From the NCBI RefSeq assembly GCF_002920535.1, contig NZ_PQSS01000037.1:1-64000 (forward strand): a DNA stretch of 64,000 bases. Direction: 5' to 3'. A model generated the notes under the pieces. That model was not told the origin of the DNA. It saw only the letters and a list, made by a program, of their open reading frames with translations, and did no database searches. Shown piece after piece: positions 24,172 through 32,553 of this stretch (positions within the stretch are counted from its first letter, which is position 1; the number at the start of each line of letters is the position of its first letter). Made by a program: the position numbers and the translations under genes. This stretch comes from Streptomyces sp. Ru71. GTDB taxonomy: Bacteria > Actinomycetota > Actinomycetes > Streptomycetales > Streptomycetaceae.

Positions 24172-25428
24172 TCACTCCGGCAACGGCCGCGGCGGTTTCG
24201 GGCCCACGTACTGGCCGCTCGGGCGCATCCGCAGCGGGCGCTCGCCGTACTCCTCCAGGGCGTGCGCGATCCAGCCCGCCGTGCGGGCCACCGCGAAGAT
24301 GGTCTCGCCGGCCGTGGGGAGCATCCCGCTGGAGGCGGTGAAGACGGCCAGGGCCAGGTCGACGTTGGCGTGCAGCGGGGCGTGGCGGGCGGCGGTGGCC
24401 ACGATGTCGCGGGCGGCGGCCAGGGCGGGCTCGGCCCTCGGGATCTGCTCCAGCAGGGAGAACAGCGCACGCGCGCGTGGGTCCTCGCCGGCATAGAGCC
24501 GGTGGCCGAGCCCCGGGATACGGCGGCCCGCGCGCAGCTCCTCCGCGATCACCGGACCGGCGTTGCCCTCGTCGAGCACCTCGTGCAGAAGGCGGTGGGC
24601 CAAGCCGCTGGCCGCTCCGTGCAGCGGTCCCTCGATGACGCCGAGGCCCGCGGAGATGGCGGCGTAGGCGTGCGCGCGGGCGGAGGCGGCGACGCGGACG
24701 GCGAGCGTGGAGGCGGCCAGGTCGTGGTCGACCAGGAGGCCGAGGGCGGTGTCGAGGGCGCGCAGCGAGGCCTCGTCGGGCTCCCGGCCGGAGAGCCTGT
24801 TCCACAGCCGGTGGGCCAGCGGCCCGGTGTCGCGGCGGGGGCCGTACGCGGGTGCCAGGGCGGCGACGAGCGTGGGGATGAGGATGCGCGCGGTGCCGAG
24901 CACGGCCTCCTCGGAGAGGTCGAAGCGCAGCGGGTCCTCCGCCGCGGCGGCGATCGCGGCGACGCGCAACCGGTCGGTGGGGCCGGTGTGTTCGGGCAGT
25001 GACTCCACGGCCCGGCGGGCCACCGCCACGGAGGCCTCCGGCGCGGTGAACTCGACACCGCGGCGCATACGGCCGGTCCACAGCCACTCGGCGATCTCCT
25101 CGTAGGAGTGCCGGGCGGCCAGTTCGGTCGCGTCGACGCCGCGGAAGTAGTAGCTGTCCTTCTCGATGAGGGTGATGCGGGTACGGACGGACAGCTCGCC
25201 CCCGGCACCCGAACCGCCCGCGCTCTCCCGCCTGTTGCGGCGGGCGAGCGCCTCGACCTCGGCGGCGTCGAAGGTGCTGCCCCGTCCGCCGGGCACGCGG
25301 CGGCTGCTGAGCTGACCGCGGCTCACGTACGCGTACACGGTCTCGGGCTTCACGCCGAGCAGTTCGGCGGCCTCCTTGGTGGTCAGCCGCCGTTCCGGGT
25401 GGCCGGGGTGGGGTTCATGGTCACGCAT
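24172..25428 (-). CDS. Citrate-synthase-family protein with N-terminal HTH domain
   Basis: The product has 418 residues. Residues about 14-62 form an excisionase/MerR-like helix-turn-helix (RRLTTKEAAELLGVKPETVYAYVSRGQLSSRRVPGGRG). The rest is a citrate synthase fold. The catalytic signatures remain: GPLHGAASGL (His), IPGLGHRLY (His) and LHANVDLALAVF (Asp). DNA-binding plus a metabolic-enzyme fold suggests a regulator sensing oxaloacetate, an acyl-CoA or citrate, or a moonlighting enzyme. It is divergent from a second citrate synthase, with a repeat-rich 117-base promoter between them. The start is uncertain: ATG 25428 has no clear ribosome binding site, and the frame stays open to TTG 25467. 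Confidence 0.88.
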   Translation of the reverse strand: MRDHEPHPGHPERRLTTKEAAELLGVKPETVYAYVSRGQLSSRRVPGGRGSTFDAAEVEALARRNRRESAGGSGAGGELSVRTRITLIEKDSYYFRGVDATELAARHSYEEIAEWLWTGRMRRGVEFTAPEASVAVARRAVESLPEHTGPTDRLRVAAIAAAAEDPLRFDLSEEAVLGTARILIPTLVAALAPAYGPRRDTGPLAHRLWNRLSGREPDEASLRALDTALGLLVDHDLAASTLAVRVAASARAHAYAAISAGLGVIEGPLHGAASGLAHRLLHEVLDEGNAGPVIAEELRAGRRIPGLGHRLYAGEDPRARALFSLLEQIPRAEPALAAARDIVATAARHAPLHANVDLALAVFTASSGMLPTAGETIFAVARTAGWIAHALEEYGERPLRMRPSGQYVGPKPPRPLPE

Positions 25429-25456
25429 GGGGGTCACCGTAGCCGTCTCCGCCTTG

Positions 25457-25532
25457 TATTGACTCAATCAATATTGACAAGAATTCAGTCAAGCATAGAC
25501 AGTCGAATCAATACCAAGGGTCGGAATCAATG
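25457..25532. promoter_or_regulatory. Repeat-rich divergent promoter of the citrate synthase pair
   Basis: This short AT-rich stretch contains AATCAAT three times (25466, 25506, 25525), TATTGAC twice 15 bases apart (25457, 25472), and the inverted pair TTGAC-N9-GTCAA (25474-25492). It is the likely target of the HTH-citrate synthase; that link is inferred from position. Confidence 0.5.
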
Positions 25533-25545
25533 CCACGGAGGAGAC

Positions 25546-26724
25546 ATGTCCGTCAGTGCATCCCCCGCCAGGCTCGCCACGCCGCTGATCGAGGCGCCGC
25601 GCGGGCTGGCCGGAGTCGTCGTCACCGACACCGAGATCGGGGACGTCCGCGGCCTGGAGGGCTTCTACCACTACCGCCAGTACTCGGCCGTGGAGCTCGC
25701 CCGGACCCGGTCCTTCGAGGACGTCTGGCACCTGCTCGTACACGGCGAACTGCCGGACGCCGAGCGCGGAGCCGCCTTCGCCGCGCGCACCGCGAGACTG
25801 CGCCGGCTGCCCGACGGGGTCCGGGCGGCGCTGCCGGCCATCGCGGCGGCGTGCTCCGACTCCGGGCCGCTCGCGGGGATGCGCACGGCCCTGTCGCTGC
25901 TCGGCGCCGCGAAGGGGTTCCGCCCGGTGTACGACATCGACGCGGACCGGCGGCGCGAGGACACGCTCGTGGCCGCCGCGGCGGTACCCACGCTGCTGAC
26001 GGCGCTGCACCGGCTGGGAAGGGGACTGGAGCCGGTGGAGCCCCGCGAGGACCTCCCCCATGCCGCGAACTACCTGTACATGCTGACCGGTGCCGAGCCG
26101 GACGCGGAGCGGGCCCGGGCGATCGAGCAGTACCTGATCTCAACCATTGATCACGGCTTCAATGCGTCAACCTTCACGGGGCGCGTCATCGCGTCCACGG
26201 GGGCGGATGTGGCCGCCTGTCTCGTCGGCGCGGTGGGCGCGCTGTCCGGGCCGCTGCACGGCGGTGCGCCCAGCCGGGCGCTGGACACCCTGGACGCGAT
26301 CGGCAGCCCCGACCGCATCGACCCCTGGATCCGGCAGCGGGTGCTGGCCGGCGAGCGGATCATGGGCTTCGGTCACGCCGTCTACCGCACCGAGGACCCC
26401 CGTTCCCGGATGCTGCGCGAGATCGCCCAGCGCTTCGGCGGTCCCCGCGTGGACTTCGCCGTGCAGGTGGAACGGCAGGTCGAGGCGATCCTGGCCGAAC
26501 TGAAGCCCGGCCGTGCGCTGCATACGAACGTGGAGTTCTACGCCGGCCTCGTCATGGAGCTCTGCGGGCTGCCCCGCGAGATGTTCACCCCGACGTTCGC
26601 CGCGGGCCGGGTGGTGGGCTGGAGCGCCAACATCCTTGAGCAGGCGCAGGACCCGAAGATCATCCGCCCGGTGGCCCGGTATGTGGGGCCGGCGGCGCCG
26701 GTGGATGTGCCGCCGGCGGCCTGA
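25546..26724 (+). CDS. Citrate synthase family protein (CitA/methylcitrate synthase-like)
   Basis: The 392-residue protein condenses oxaloacetate with an acyl-CoA if it follows its family. Signatures: HAANYLYMLTG, LSGPLHGGAPSR (catalytic His), IMGFGHAVYRTEDPRS (second His) and HTNVEFYAGLVMELCG. In the last motif the catalytic Asp of classical citrate synthase is Glu, which I believe is normal for the short CitA-like group. CGGAGGAG lies a few bases before ATG 25546. It is divergent from the HTH-containing paralogue and probably controlled with it. Whether it makes citrate or 2-methylcitrate cannot be decided here. Confidence 0.88.
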   Translation: MSVSASPARLATPLIEAPRGLAGVVVTDTEIGDVRGLEGFYHYRQYSAVELARTRSFEDVWHLLVHGELPDAERGAAFAARTARLRRLPDGVRAALPAIAAACSDSGPLAGMRTALSLLGAAKGFRPVYDIDADRRREDTLVAAAAVPTLLTALHRLGRGLEPVEPREDLPHAANYLYMLTGAEPDAERARAIEQYLISTIDHGFNASTFTGRVIASTGADVAACLVGAVGALSGPLHGGAPSRALDTLDAIGSPDRIDPWIRQRVLAGERIMGFGHAVYRTEDPRSRMLREIAQRFGGPRVDFAVQVERQVEAILAELKPGRALHTNVEFYAGLVMELCGLPREMFTPTFAAGRVVGWSANILEQAQDPKIIRPVARYVGPAAPVDVPPAA

Positions 26725-26913
26725 GCGGGCCGGACAAGCGTGTGGCCTGGTGCCGGTCTTGCGGCGCCAGGCCTCATCCGTGGGGCGTCGAGCAGGAAAC
26801 GGGGTGCCGGGCTGCTCGCCGGGAGGGTGGTCCGGCTCGGTGTGCGGTGAGCGTGCGGCCGGGGTGTGCGCGGCGGGGCGCGTTCGGGGTGGACGTGCTG
26901 CCGCGGGCTGACG

Positions 26914-27150
26914 TCAGGCGTCGGGGATGTCCGCCTTGGCGCGGATCAGGGTCTCCCGGCTGACGATGACGATGCGTTCGTAGTCGGCGCGGGAGGCGTC
27001 CGCGGGCAGTTCGCCCTCCAGCGCCTCGGTGGCCTCGGTACCGATGACGGCGAAGTTGCCGTCGCTCAACTCGAACACGTCGGGGCAGTTCGCGCCGGAG
27101 GCACTGCCGCGCGCACTGGGAGGCACACCGATGCGGCGCACGATTTTCAA
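26914..27150 (-). CDS. Conserved small hypothetical protein
   Basis: The 78-residue acidic protein (RRIGVPPSARGSASGANCPDV, then LSDGNFAVIGTEATEALEGELP, ERIVIVSRETLIRAKADIPDA) looks like a small soluble fold with one cysteine. Such proteins recur in Streptomyces genomes beside regulators; I know no function. The start is a TTG with AAGGAC upstream. Confidence 0.65.
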   Translation of the reverse strand: MKIVRRIGVPPSARGSASGANCPDVFELSDGNFAVIGTEATEALEGELPADASRADYERIVIVSRETLIRAKADIPDA

Positions 27151-27272
27151 GGGAGTACCGGTCCTTACAGGTGAGGGGGCACAGTGGCGGGCAGCACGTT
27201 ACTGGCGTTCCATGAGTGGCGGGTGTTCTCTCGGCAAGATTCACCCGTGTCGGTCTCCCGAATGGAGGGCGC

Positions 27273-27488
27273 TCAGGCTCCGGGAGATGTGGGGGAGTGG
27301 GAGACGGTCTGCTGCGGTGTCGCGGGCGGGGCGACCGCCGGCGGAGCCGGATCGAGTCCGGACAGCAGGCACAACACGCCCAGGACGGCGATGCCGGCTG
27401 CCATGCCGGCGCCCACTCCTTCGCGTCGGTGCACCAGGTGGCCGACGACGACGGCTATGGCGAGGAACACGATCGCTTCCAGGGTCAT
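27273..27488 (-). CDS. Small two-helix membrane protein
   Basis: The 71-residue protein has two hydrophobic segments (LEAIVFLAIAVVVGHLV and GMAAGIAVLGVLCLLSGL) joined by a basic turn (HRREGVG), and a Pro/Thr-rich tail. ATG 27488 is preferred over an upstream in-frame start because GGAGG lies 7 bases before it. No family is recognised. Confidence 0.6.
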   Translation of the reverse strand: MTLEAIVFLAIAVVVGHLVHRREGVGAGMAAGIAVLGVLCLLSGLDPAPPAVAPPATPQQTVSHSPTSPGA

Positions 27489-27679
27489 GGGACAACCTCC
27501 AGCCACGGGGGCCCACCCGTCACGAGGGTGGGCCGTCAACCAGGCGCTGACTCCGGCGCCTTGGGGTGGCCGAACGATACTGGCGTCGTGACGACGGCGG
27601 AGTGCGCGAAGGTGAAAGTCACTCGCCGACGTCGCTCACGCGGGTCCCGGCGGGTCTCCCGCCCCCACACCACTCGTCC

Positions 27680-28234
27680 TCACTCGGGTACCGGCGGGTT
27701 TCCCACCACCCACCATTCGTCCGTGTCCGCCTCGTCCAGGTCGTTGATCAGGCCGTCGACCATGCGCCCGAGCCGTGCTTCGTCGGACGACTGCTTCAGG
27801 GTGGCGCGCTGTCCCCGTGAGGCGTCCCAGTACTCCCGCATCAGGGGGTTCTGGAAGATCTCCCGGGCGTGCTTGTAGAACTCCTCCTGGTCGAGGATGC
27901 CTGCCCGGTAGAGGTGGTAGAGGTTGATGTACCAGGCGTTGGCATAGAAGTACTGGCGTCGCTTCTCCGCCGGGATGGCGCGGTCGTAGGTGTCGATGAC
28001 CACCGCCAGGGACGGGTCGTCGATCGCCCGGGACAGCAGCGCCCAGTGCATGCGCTGCTGGTGCGCCAGGGTCGCCCGCCGAATGGCCAGCTCTTGCAGT
28101 TCCAGGCGCCTGACCTGCAGCCGTTCCGCTTCCGCTCGCCGCCGGCGTGCGGCCAGCGTCATCGACGCCGTGGCGAGCAGCAGACCGGCTGCGGCGGAGC
28201 CGAACCTCCCCGCGGTGGACTTCCGTGTGACCAT
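27680..28234 (-). CDS. DUF6082-like protein with N-terminal anchor
   Basis: The 184-residue protein has one N-terminal hydrophobic segment (FGSAAAGLLLATASMTLAA) and then a basic helical region. The conserved DUF6082-type core is RQYFYANAWYINLYHLYRAGIL followed by REIFQNPLMREYWDASRGQR. Proteins of this family are abundant in Streptomyces and their function is unknown. The ATG follows a GGGGG run. The next gene upstream is divergent. Confidence 0.75.
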   Translation of the reverse strand: MVTRKSTAGRFGSAAAGLLLATASMTLAARRRRAEAERLQVRRLELQELAIRRATLAHQQRMHWALLSRAIDDPSLAVVIDTYDRAIPAEKRRQYFYANAWYINLYHLYRAGILDQEEFYKHAREIFQNPLMREYWDASRGQRATLKQSSDEARLGRMVDGLINDLDEADTDEWWVVGNPPVPE

Positions 28235-28551
28235 GTCAACCCCCGAATCAGGCGGCCGCCCGCCGGTCGTCGGGTGTGGGTCGACTGTGGGGGACCGGCG
28301 AGCGATGGGCGGCGCTTGCCGCCTCCAGAGTGCCGAGCGGCTCTGATCGGCGGGGAGGCGGAGAGGAGGCGCACGGAGGGAAGCGAGGGTCGCACAATCC
28401 GGCGCCTTCCCAACGTCTGCCCCGCAAGTGCTGCTAACAATCGTTCACTTCGCCGGGATTCTTACGGCTCGTATCCTGGGTCGGCATTGAATTCCCCGAC
28501 GTACGCCGGCCCGCGAGCCGGTGTACGCACAGGCGTGAGAGAGGTCGCACG
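28235..28551. other. Divergent intergenic region without gene
   Basis: These 317 bases separate the DUF6082 gene and the CobW gene. I see a GGAGGCGGAGAGGAGG purine run at 28350 but no start codon placed for it. Apart from the GAGAGG ribosome binding site of the downstream gene, no supported element is visible. Confidence 0.4.
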
Positions 28552-29619
28552 GTGGGTCAGAGCCCGAGCCCGCAGCAGATCCCGGTCGTCGTGCTCGCCG
28601 GATTCCTCGGCTCCGGCAAGACCACTGTGCTCAACCATCTCCTGCACCGCAGCGGCGGCAGCCGTATCGGCGCGATCGTCAACGACTTCGGTGCCATCGA
28701 GATCGACGCCATGGCCGTGGCCGGCGCGCTCGGGGATTCCACCGTCTCCCTCGGAAACGGCTGCCTGTGCTGTGCCGTCGACGCCGGTGAACTTGATCAA
28801 TATCTTGACCGGCTCGTCCGGCCGGAGCTGGGCATCGACGTCGTCGTGATCGAGGCCAGCGGGCTCGCCGAGCCGCAGGAACTCGTCCGTATGGTGCTGG
28901 CCAGTGAGAACCCCCGGGTCGTCTACGGCGGCCTCGTGGAGGTCGTGGACGCGGCCGAGTTCGACGACACCCGGGCCCGGCACCCCGAGATCGACCGGCA
29001 CCTCGCCCTCGCCGACCTCGTCGTCGTCAACAAGCTCGACCGGGCCGCCGACGGGGAGCGCGTGCTCCGGCTCGTCCGCTCCCTCACCGATCGCGCCGCC
29101 GTCGTACCGGCGACCTACGGGCGCATCGACCCGGAGTTCCTCTTCGACTGCCGGCCCAGCGAGGAACGCATCGGGCAGTTGTCCTTCGACGACCTGCACG
29201 AACCCGAGGAGGCCGCCGGCCACGCCGGCCATCTGCACACCGGCTACGACAGCCTCTCCTTCGCCTCCGAGCTGCCGCTGGAGCCGCGGCGGCTGATGGA
29301 GTTCCTCGACAGCCGGCCCGAGGGCCTGTACCGGATCAAGGGGTACGTCGACTTCGGTCCGTACGATCCGCTGAACCGCTATGGAGTGCACGCCGTCGGG
29401 CGGTTCCTGCGCTTCTACCCCGAGCCGTGGGCCGCGGCGGACGCCCGTCTCACCCAGCTCGTCCTCATCGGCGCCGGCATCGACGCCGACGCCCTCGCCA
29501 AGCAGCTCGACGCGTGCAAGAACGACGCCCCACACGCCGACGAGCACGGCATGTGGGGCGTTCTGCGCTACGTCCGCGATCCTGGGGACGAGCCGGGGAC
29601 CGAGGAGCCGCCGGTCTAG
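28552..29619 (+). CDS. CobW/COG0523-family metal-chaperone GTPase
   Basis: The 355-residue protein is a G3E GTPase. Walker A is GFLGSGKTT (residues 17-25), the metal-binding motif CLCC is at residues 71-74 (the family CxCC signature), and the base-recognition motif NKLD is present. A CobW C-terminal domain (RIKGYVDFG, VGRFLRFYPEPW) follows. COG0523 proteins insert or deliver metals such as zinc or cobalt. No zinc-repressor site is visible, so the metal is undetermined. GAGAGG precedes the GTG. Its TAG stop shares the tetramer CTAG (29616-29619) with the stop codon of the convergent parC gene. Confidence 0.9.
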   Translation: MGQSPSPQQIPVVVLAGFLGSGKTTVLNHLLHRSGGSRIGAIVNDFGAIEIDAMAVAGALGDSTVSLGNGCLCCAVDAGELDQYLDRLVRPELGIDVVVIEASGLAEPQELVRMVLASENPRVVYGGLVEVVDAAEFDDTRARHPEIDRHLALADLVVVNKLDRAADGERVLRLVRSLTDRAAVVPATYGRIDPEFLFDCRPSEERIGQLSFDDLHEPEEAAGHAGHLHTGYDSLSFASELPLEPRRLMEFLDSRPEGLYRIKGYVDFGPYDPLNRYGVHAVGRFLRFYPEPWAAADARLTQLVLIGAGIDADALAKQLDACKNDAPHADEHGMWGVLRYVRDPGDEPGTEEPPV

Positions 29620-32066
29620 ATCGGCCCGGCCACCGCCGCCACCGTCTTCGGCAGGGACACGCCCGAGCCGTCCCGGCGCGGGTCGGGCTCGGGCAGTTCG
29701 GCCGGAGTGCCGTTCTTCTGCGCCGCCTTGGCCGGCGAGGGACCCGCCCAGGCCAGGGACAGGCAGTCCTCGCCCTTGAGGAACCGCTGGCAGCGCACGC
29801 CACCGGTGGCCCGGCCCTTGCGCGGGAACTGGTCGAACGGGGTCAGCTTGGCCGTCGTCTGCACGGAGTCGTCCAGCGTGCCGCGCGATCCGGCGACCGT
29901 GAAGACGATCGCGTCCGCCGCCGGGTCCACGGCCGTGAACGAGATGACCTTGGCGCCGTCGGCCAGCTTGATGCCCGCCATGCCGCCCGCGGGCCGCCCC
30001 TGCGGACGGACCATGGACGCCTGGAAACGCAGCAGCTGGGCGTCGTCCGTGATGAAGACCAGGTCCTCCTCGCCGGTGCGCAGCTCGACCGCGCCGACGA
30101 TCCGGTCGCCCTCCTTGAGGGTGATGACCTCCAGCTCGTCCTTGTTGGCCGGGTAGTCGGGCACCACCCGCTTGACGACACCCTGCTCGGTGCCGAGCGC
30201 CAGACCGGGGGAGGACTCGTCGAGCGTGGTCAGGCAGACCACCTGCTCGTCGTCCTCCAGTGACACGAACTCCGCCAGCGGGGCCCCGCCCGAGAGGTTC
30301 GGCGCGGCCGCCGTGTCCGGCAGCTGGGGCAGGTCGACCACGTTCAGCCGCAGCAGACGGCCGCCGGAGGTGACCACGCCGACCTCGCCGCGCGCAGTCG
30401 CCGGCACCGCGGAGACGATCACGTCGTGCTTGGAGCGCCGGCCGTCGCCGTCCTCGAAGGGCTCGGCGGTCGCGGTGCGGGCCAGCAGGCCCGTGGAGGA
30501 CAGCAGCACGCGGCACGGGTCGTCGGCGACCTGCAGCGGCACCGTGGCCGCCGTCGCGCCGGCGGACTCCAGCAGGACCGTGCGCCGGTCGGTGCCGAAC
30601 TTCTTCGCCACGGCCGCCAGTTCGTTGGAGACCAGCTTGCGCAGCTCGGCGTCCGAGTCCAGGATCCGGGTCAGCTCCTCGATCTCCGCGTTCAGCCGGT
30701 CCTTCTCCGCCTCCAGCTCGATGCGGTCGTACTTGGTCAGCCGGCGCAGCGGCGTGTCGAGGATGTACTGGGTCTGGATCTCGCTCAGCGAGAAGCGCTC
30801 CATCAGGCGCTGCTTGGCCTGTGCGGAGTTCTCGCTGGAGCGGATCAGCCGGATGACCTCGTCGATGTCGACGAGCGCGGTCAGCAGGCCCTCCACCAGG
30901 TGCAGCCGGTCGCGCTTCTTGGTGCGGCGGAACTCCGAGCGGCGGCGCACGACCTCGAAGCGGTGGTCGAGATAGACCTCCAGCAGCTCCTTCAGGCCCA
31001 GCGTCAGCGGCTGGCCGTCGACCAGCGCGACGTTGTTGATGCCGAAGGACTCCTCCATCGGCGTCAGCTTGTACAGCTGCTCCAGGACCGCCTCGGGCAC
31101 GAAGCCGTTCTTGATCTCGATGACCAGGCGCAGCCCGTGCTCGCGGTCGGTGAGGTCCTTGACGTCGGCGATGCCCTGCAGCTTCTTCGAGCCGACCAGG
31201 TCCTTGATCTTGGCGACGACCTTCTCGGGGCCGACCGTGAAGGGCAGCTCCGTGACGACCAGGCCCTTGCGGCGGGCCGTCACGTCCTCCACGGACACCG
31301 TGGCGCGCATCTTGAAGGTGCCGCGGCCCGTCTCGTACGCGTCGCGGATGCCGGACAGGCCGACGATCCGGCCGCCGGTGGGCAGGTCGGGGCCCGGGAC
31401 GTGCTTCATGAGCGCGTCCAGGTCGGCGTTCGGGTGCTTGATCAGGTGCCGGGCCGCGGCGATGACCTCGCGCAGGTTGTGCGGCGGCATGTTCGTCGCC
31501 ATGCCGACGGCGATCCCGGACGAGCCGTTGACCAGCAGGTTCGGAAAGGCGGCGGGCAGCGCGACCGGCTCGCGCTCCTGGCCGTCGTAGTTGGGCTGGA
31601 AGTCGACCGTGTCCTCGTCGATCGACTCCGTCATCAGCCCCGTGGCCTCGGCCATCCGGCACTCGGTGTACCGCATGGCGGCCGGGGGGTCGTCGTTGCC
31701 GAGCGAGCCGAAGTTGCCGTGGCCGTCGACCAGCGGCACGCGCATGGAGAAGGGCTGCGCCATGCGCACCAGGGCGTCGTAGATCGACGCGTCGCCGTGC
31801 GGGTGCAGCTTGCCCATCACCTCGCCGACGACGCGGGCGCACTTGACGTAGCCGCGCTCCGGCCGCAGGCCCATCTCGTTCATCTGGTAGACGATGCGGC
31901 GGTGGACCGGCTTGAGGCCGTCGCGGGCGTCCGGCAGGGCGCGGGAGTAGATGACCGAGTACGCGTACTCGAGGAAGGAGCCCTGCATCTCGTCGACGAC
32001 GTCGATGTCGAGGATCTTCTCCTCGAAGTCGTCGGGCGGCGGGGTCTTCGTGCTGCGGCGGGCCAT
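29616..32066 (-). CDS. parC: DNA topoisomerase IV subunit A (ParC / second GyrA)
   Basis: The 816-residue protein is the DNA cleavage subunit partnering ParE (10033-12156). The catalytic tyrosine is Tyr133 in AAMRYTECRMA. The quinolone-determining region reads HPHGDASIYDALV, with Ala93 where E. coli GyrA has Ser83, and Asp97 where it has Asp87. The coiled-coil tower and six-bladed C-terminal repeats (GVVTSGGRLLRLNV, EVITLKEGDRIVGAV, GRATGGVRCQRFLKGED) follow. The ATG at 32066 has AAGGAGCC upstream. In Streptomyces the topoisomerase IV genes are unlinked, as here. Confidence 0.94.
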   Translation of the reverse strand: MARRSTKTPPPDDFEEKILDIDVVDEMQGSFLEYAYSVIYSRALPDARDGLKPVHRRIVYQMNEMGLRPERGYVKCARVVGEVMGKLHPHGDASIYDALVRMAQPFSMRVPLVDGHGNFGSLGNDDPPAAMRYTECRMAEATGLMTESIDEDTVDFQPNYDGQEREPVALPAAFPNLLVNGSSGIAVGMATNMPPHNLREVIAAARHLIKHPNADLDALMKHVPGPDLPTGGRIVGLSGIRDAYETGRGTFKMRATVSVEDVTARRKGLVVTELPFTVGPEKVVAKIKDLVGSKKLQGIADVKDLTDREHGLRLVIEIKNGFVPEAVLEQLYKLTPMEESFGINNVALVDGQPLTLGLKELLEVYLDHRFEVVRRRSEFRRTKKRDRLHLVEGLLTALVDIDEVIRLIRSSENSAQAKQRLMERFSLSEIQTQYILDTPLRRLTKYDRIELEAEKDRLNAEIEELTRILDSDAELRKLVSNELAAVAKKFGTDRRTVLLESAGATAATVPLQVADDPCRVLLSSTGLLARTATAEPFEDGDGRRSKHDVIVSAVPATARGEVGVVTSGGRLLRLNVVDLPQLPDTAAAPNLSGGAPLAEFVSLEDDEQVVCLTTLDESSPGLALGTEQGVVKRVVPDYPANKDELEVITLKEGDRIVGAVELRTGEEDLVFITDDAQLLRFQASMVRPQGRPAGGMAGIKLADGAKVISFTAVDPAADAIVFTVAGSRGTLDDSVQTTAKLTPFDQFPRKGRATGGVRCQRFLKGEDCLSLAWAGPSPAKAAQKNGTPAELPEPDPRRDGSGVSLPKTVAAVAGPI

Positions 32067-32553
32067 CGCTGCCTGGCTCCTTGCTGAAGCGTGAACGGTA
32101 TCTGACGCGGACCATTGTGGACCGTGGCACTGACAAGGCGGGCGCGGACCCGGGCGGGGCGGCCCGGAGCCGTACCGGAGGGACCTTACGCCCGGCCGCC
32201 GGCTAGGCGCCGAGCCCGTACCGGAGTGAACGACTTGGCCTGACGCACCCGGCCGAGCGGAGCGGCATCGCCGCCCTTCTCCTCGGCCGACCTGAGCGGC
32301 ATCACACCCCCTCCAGCCTCAACCGAGCAGACCGGCACCACCGCCCCCTCCAGCCCCCGCAGAGCCATCGGCAACATCGGCCCCCGCCCCGCCGAGCCGA
32401 CCCCTCTCCGGAGGATCGCCCGCAGGCTACGCGATCTCGCTGTCGGCGTACGTCGTGCGGGAACTTCGCCGCCGGTCCACACGCTTGCATACAGTGGCAG
32501 GACGGCAGGAAAAACGCGGTTTCACGACCGCATCCGCGATCGAAGGGACGTAC
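32067..32553. other. Intergenic region with degenerate tandem repeat
   Basis: No convincing gene lies in these 487 bases. At 32251-32356 three units of 34-36 bases follow each other (GGCCGAGCGGAGCGGCATC, GGCCGACCTGAGCGGCATC, AACCGAGCAGACCGGCACC, each followed by a C-rich tail). A minus-strand ORF of 98 codons across it looks like a by-product of the repeat. Confidence 0.45.

Noticed and set aside
26742..27244. Several overlapping ORFs of 70-170 codons on both strands after the citrate synthase gene
   Set aside because: They are Arg/Gly-rich, lack ribosome binding sites, and are shadows of the 78-residue gene or of noncoding GC-rich DNA.
28462..32136. A 1224-codon minus-strand ORF across cobW and parC
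   Set aside because: It runs antisense to cobW and in a wrong frame through parC. Its protein is Arg/Gly/Ala-rich shadow sequence without any motif.
32186..32482. A 98-codon minus-strand ORF upstream of parC
   Set aside because: It has no ribosome binding site, its composition is atypical, and it overlaps a degenerate tandem repeat that explains the open frame.
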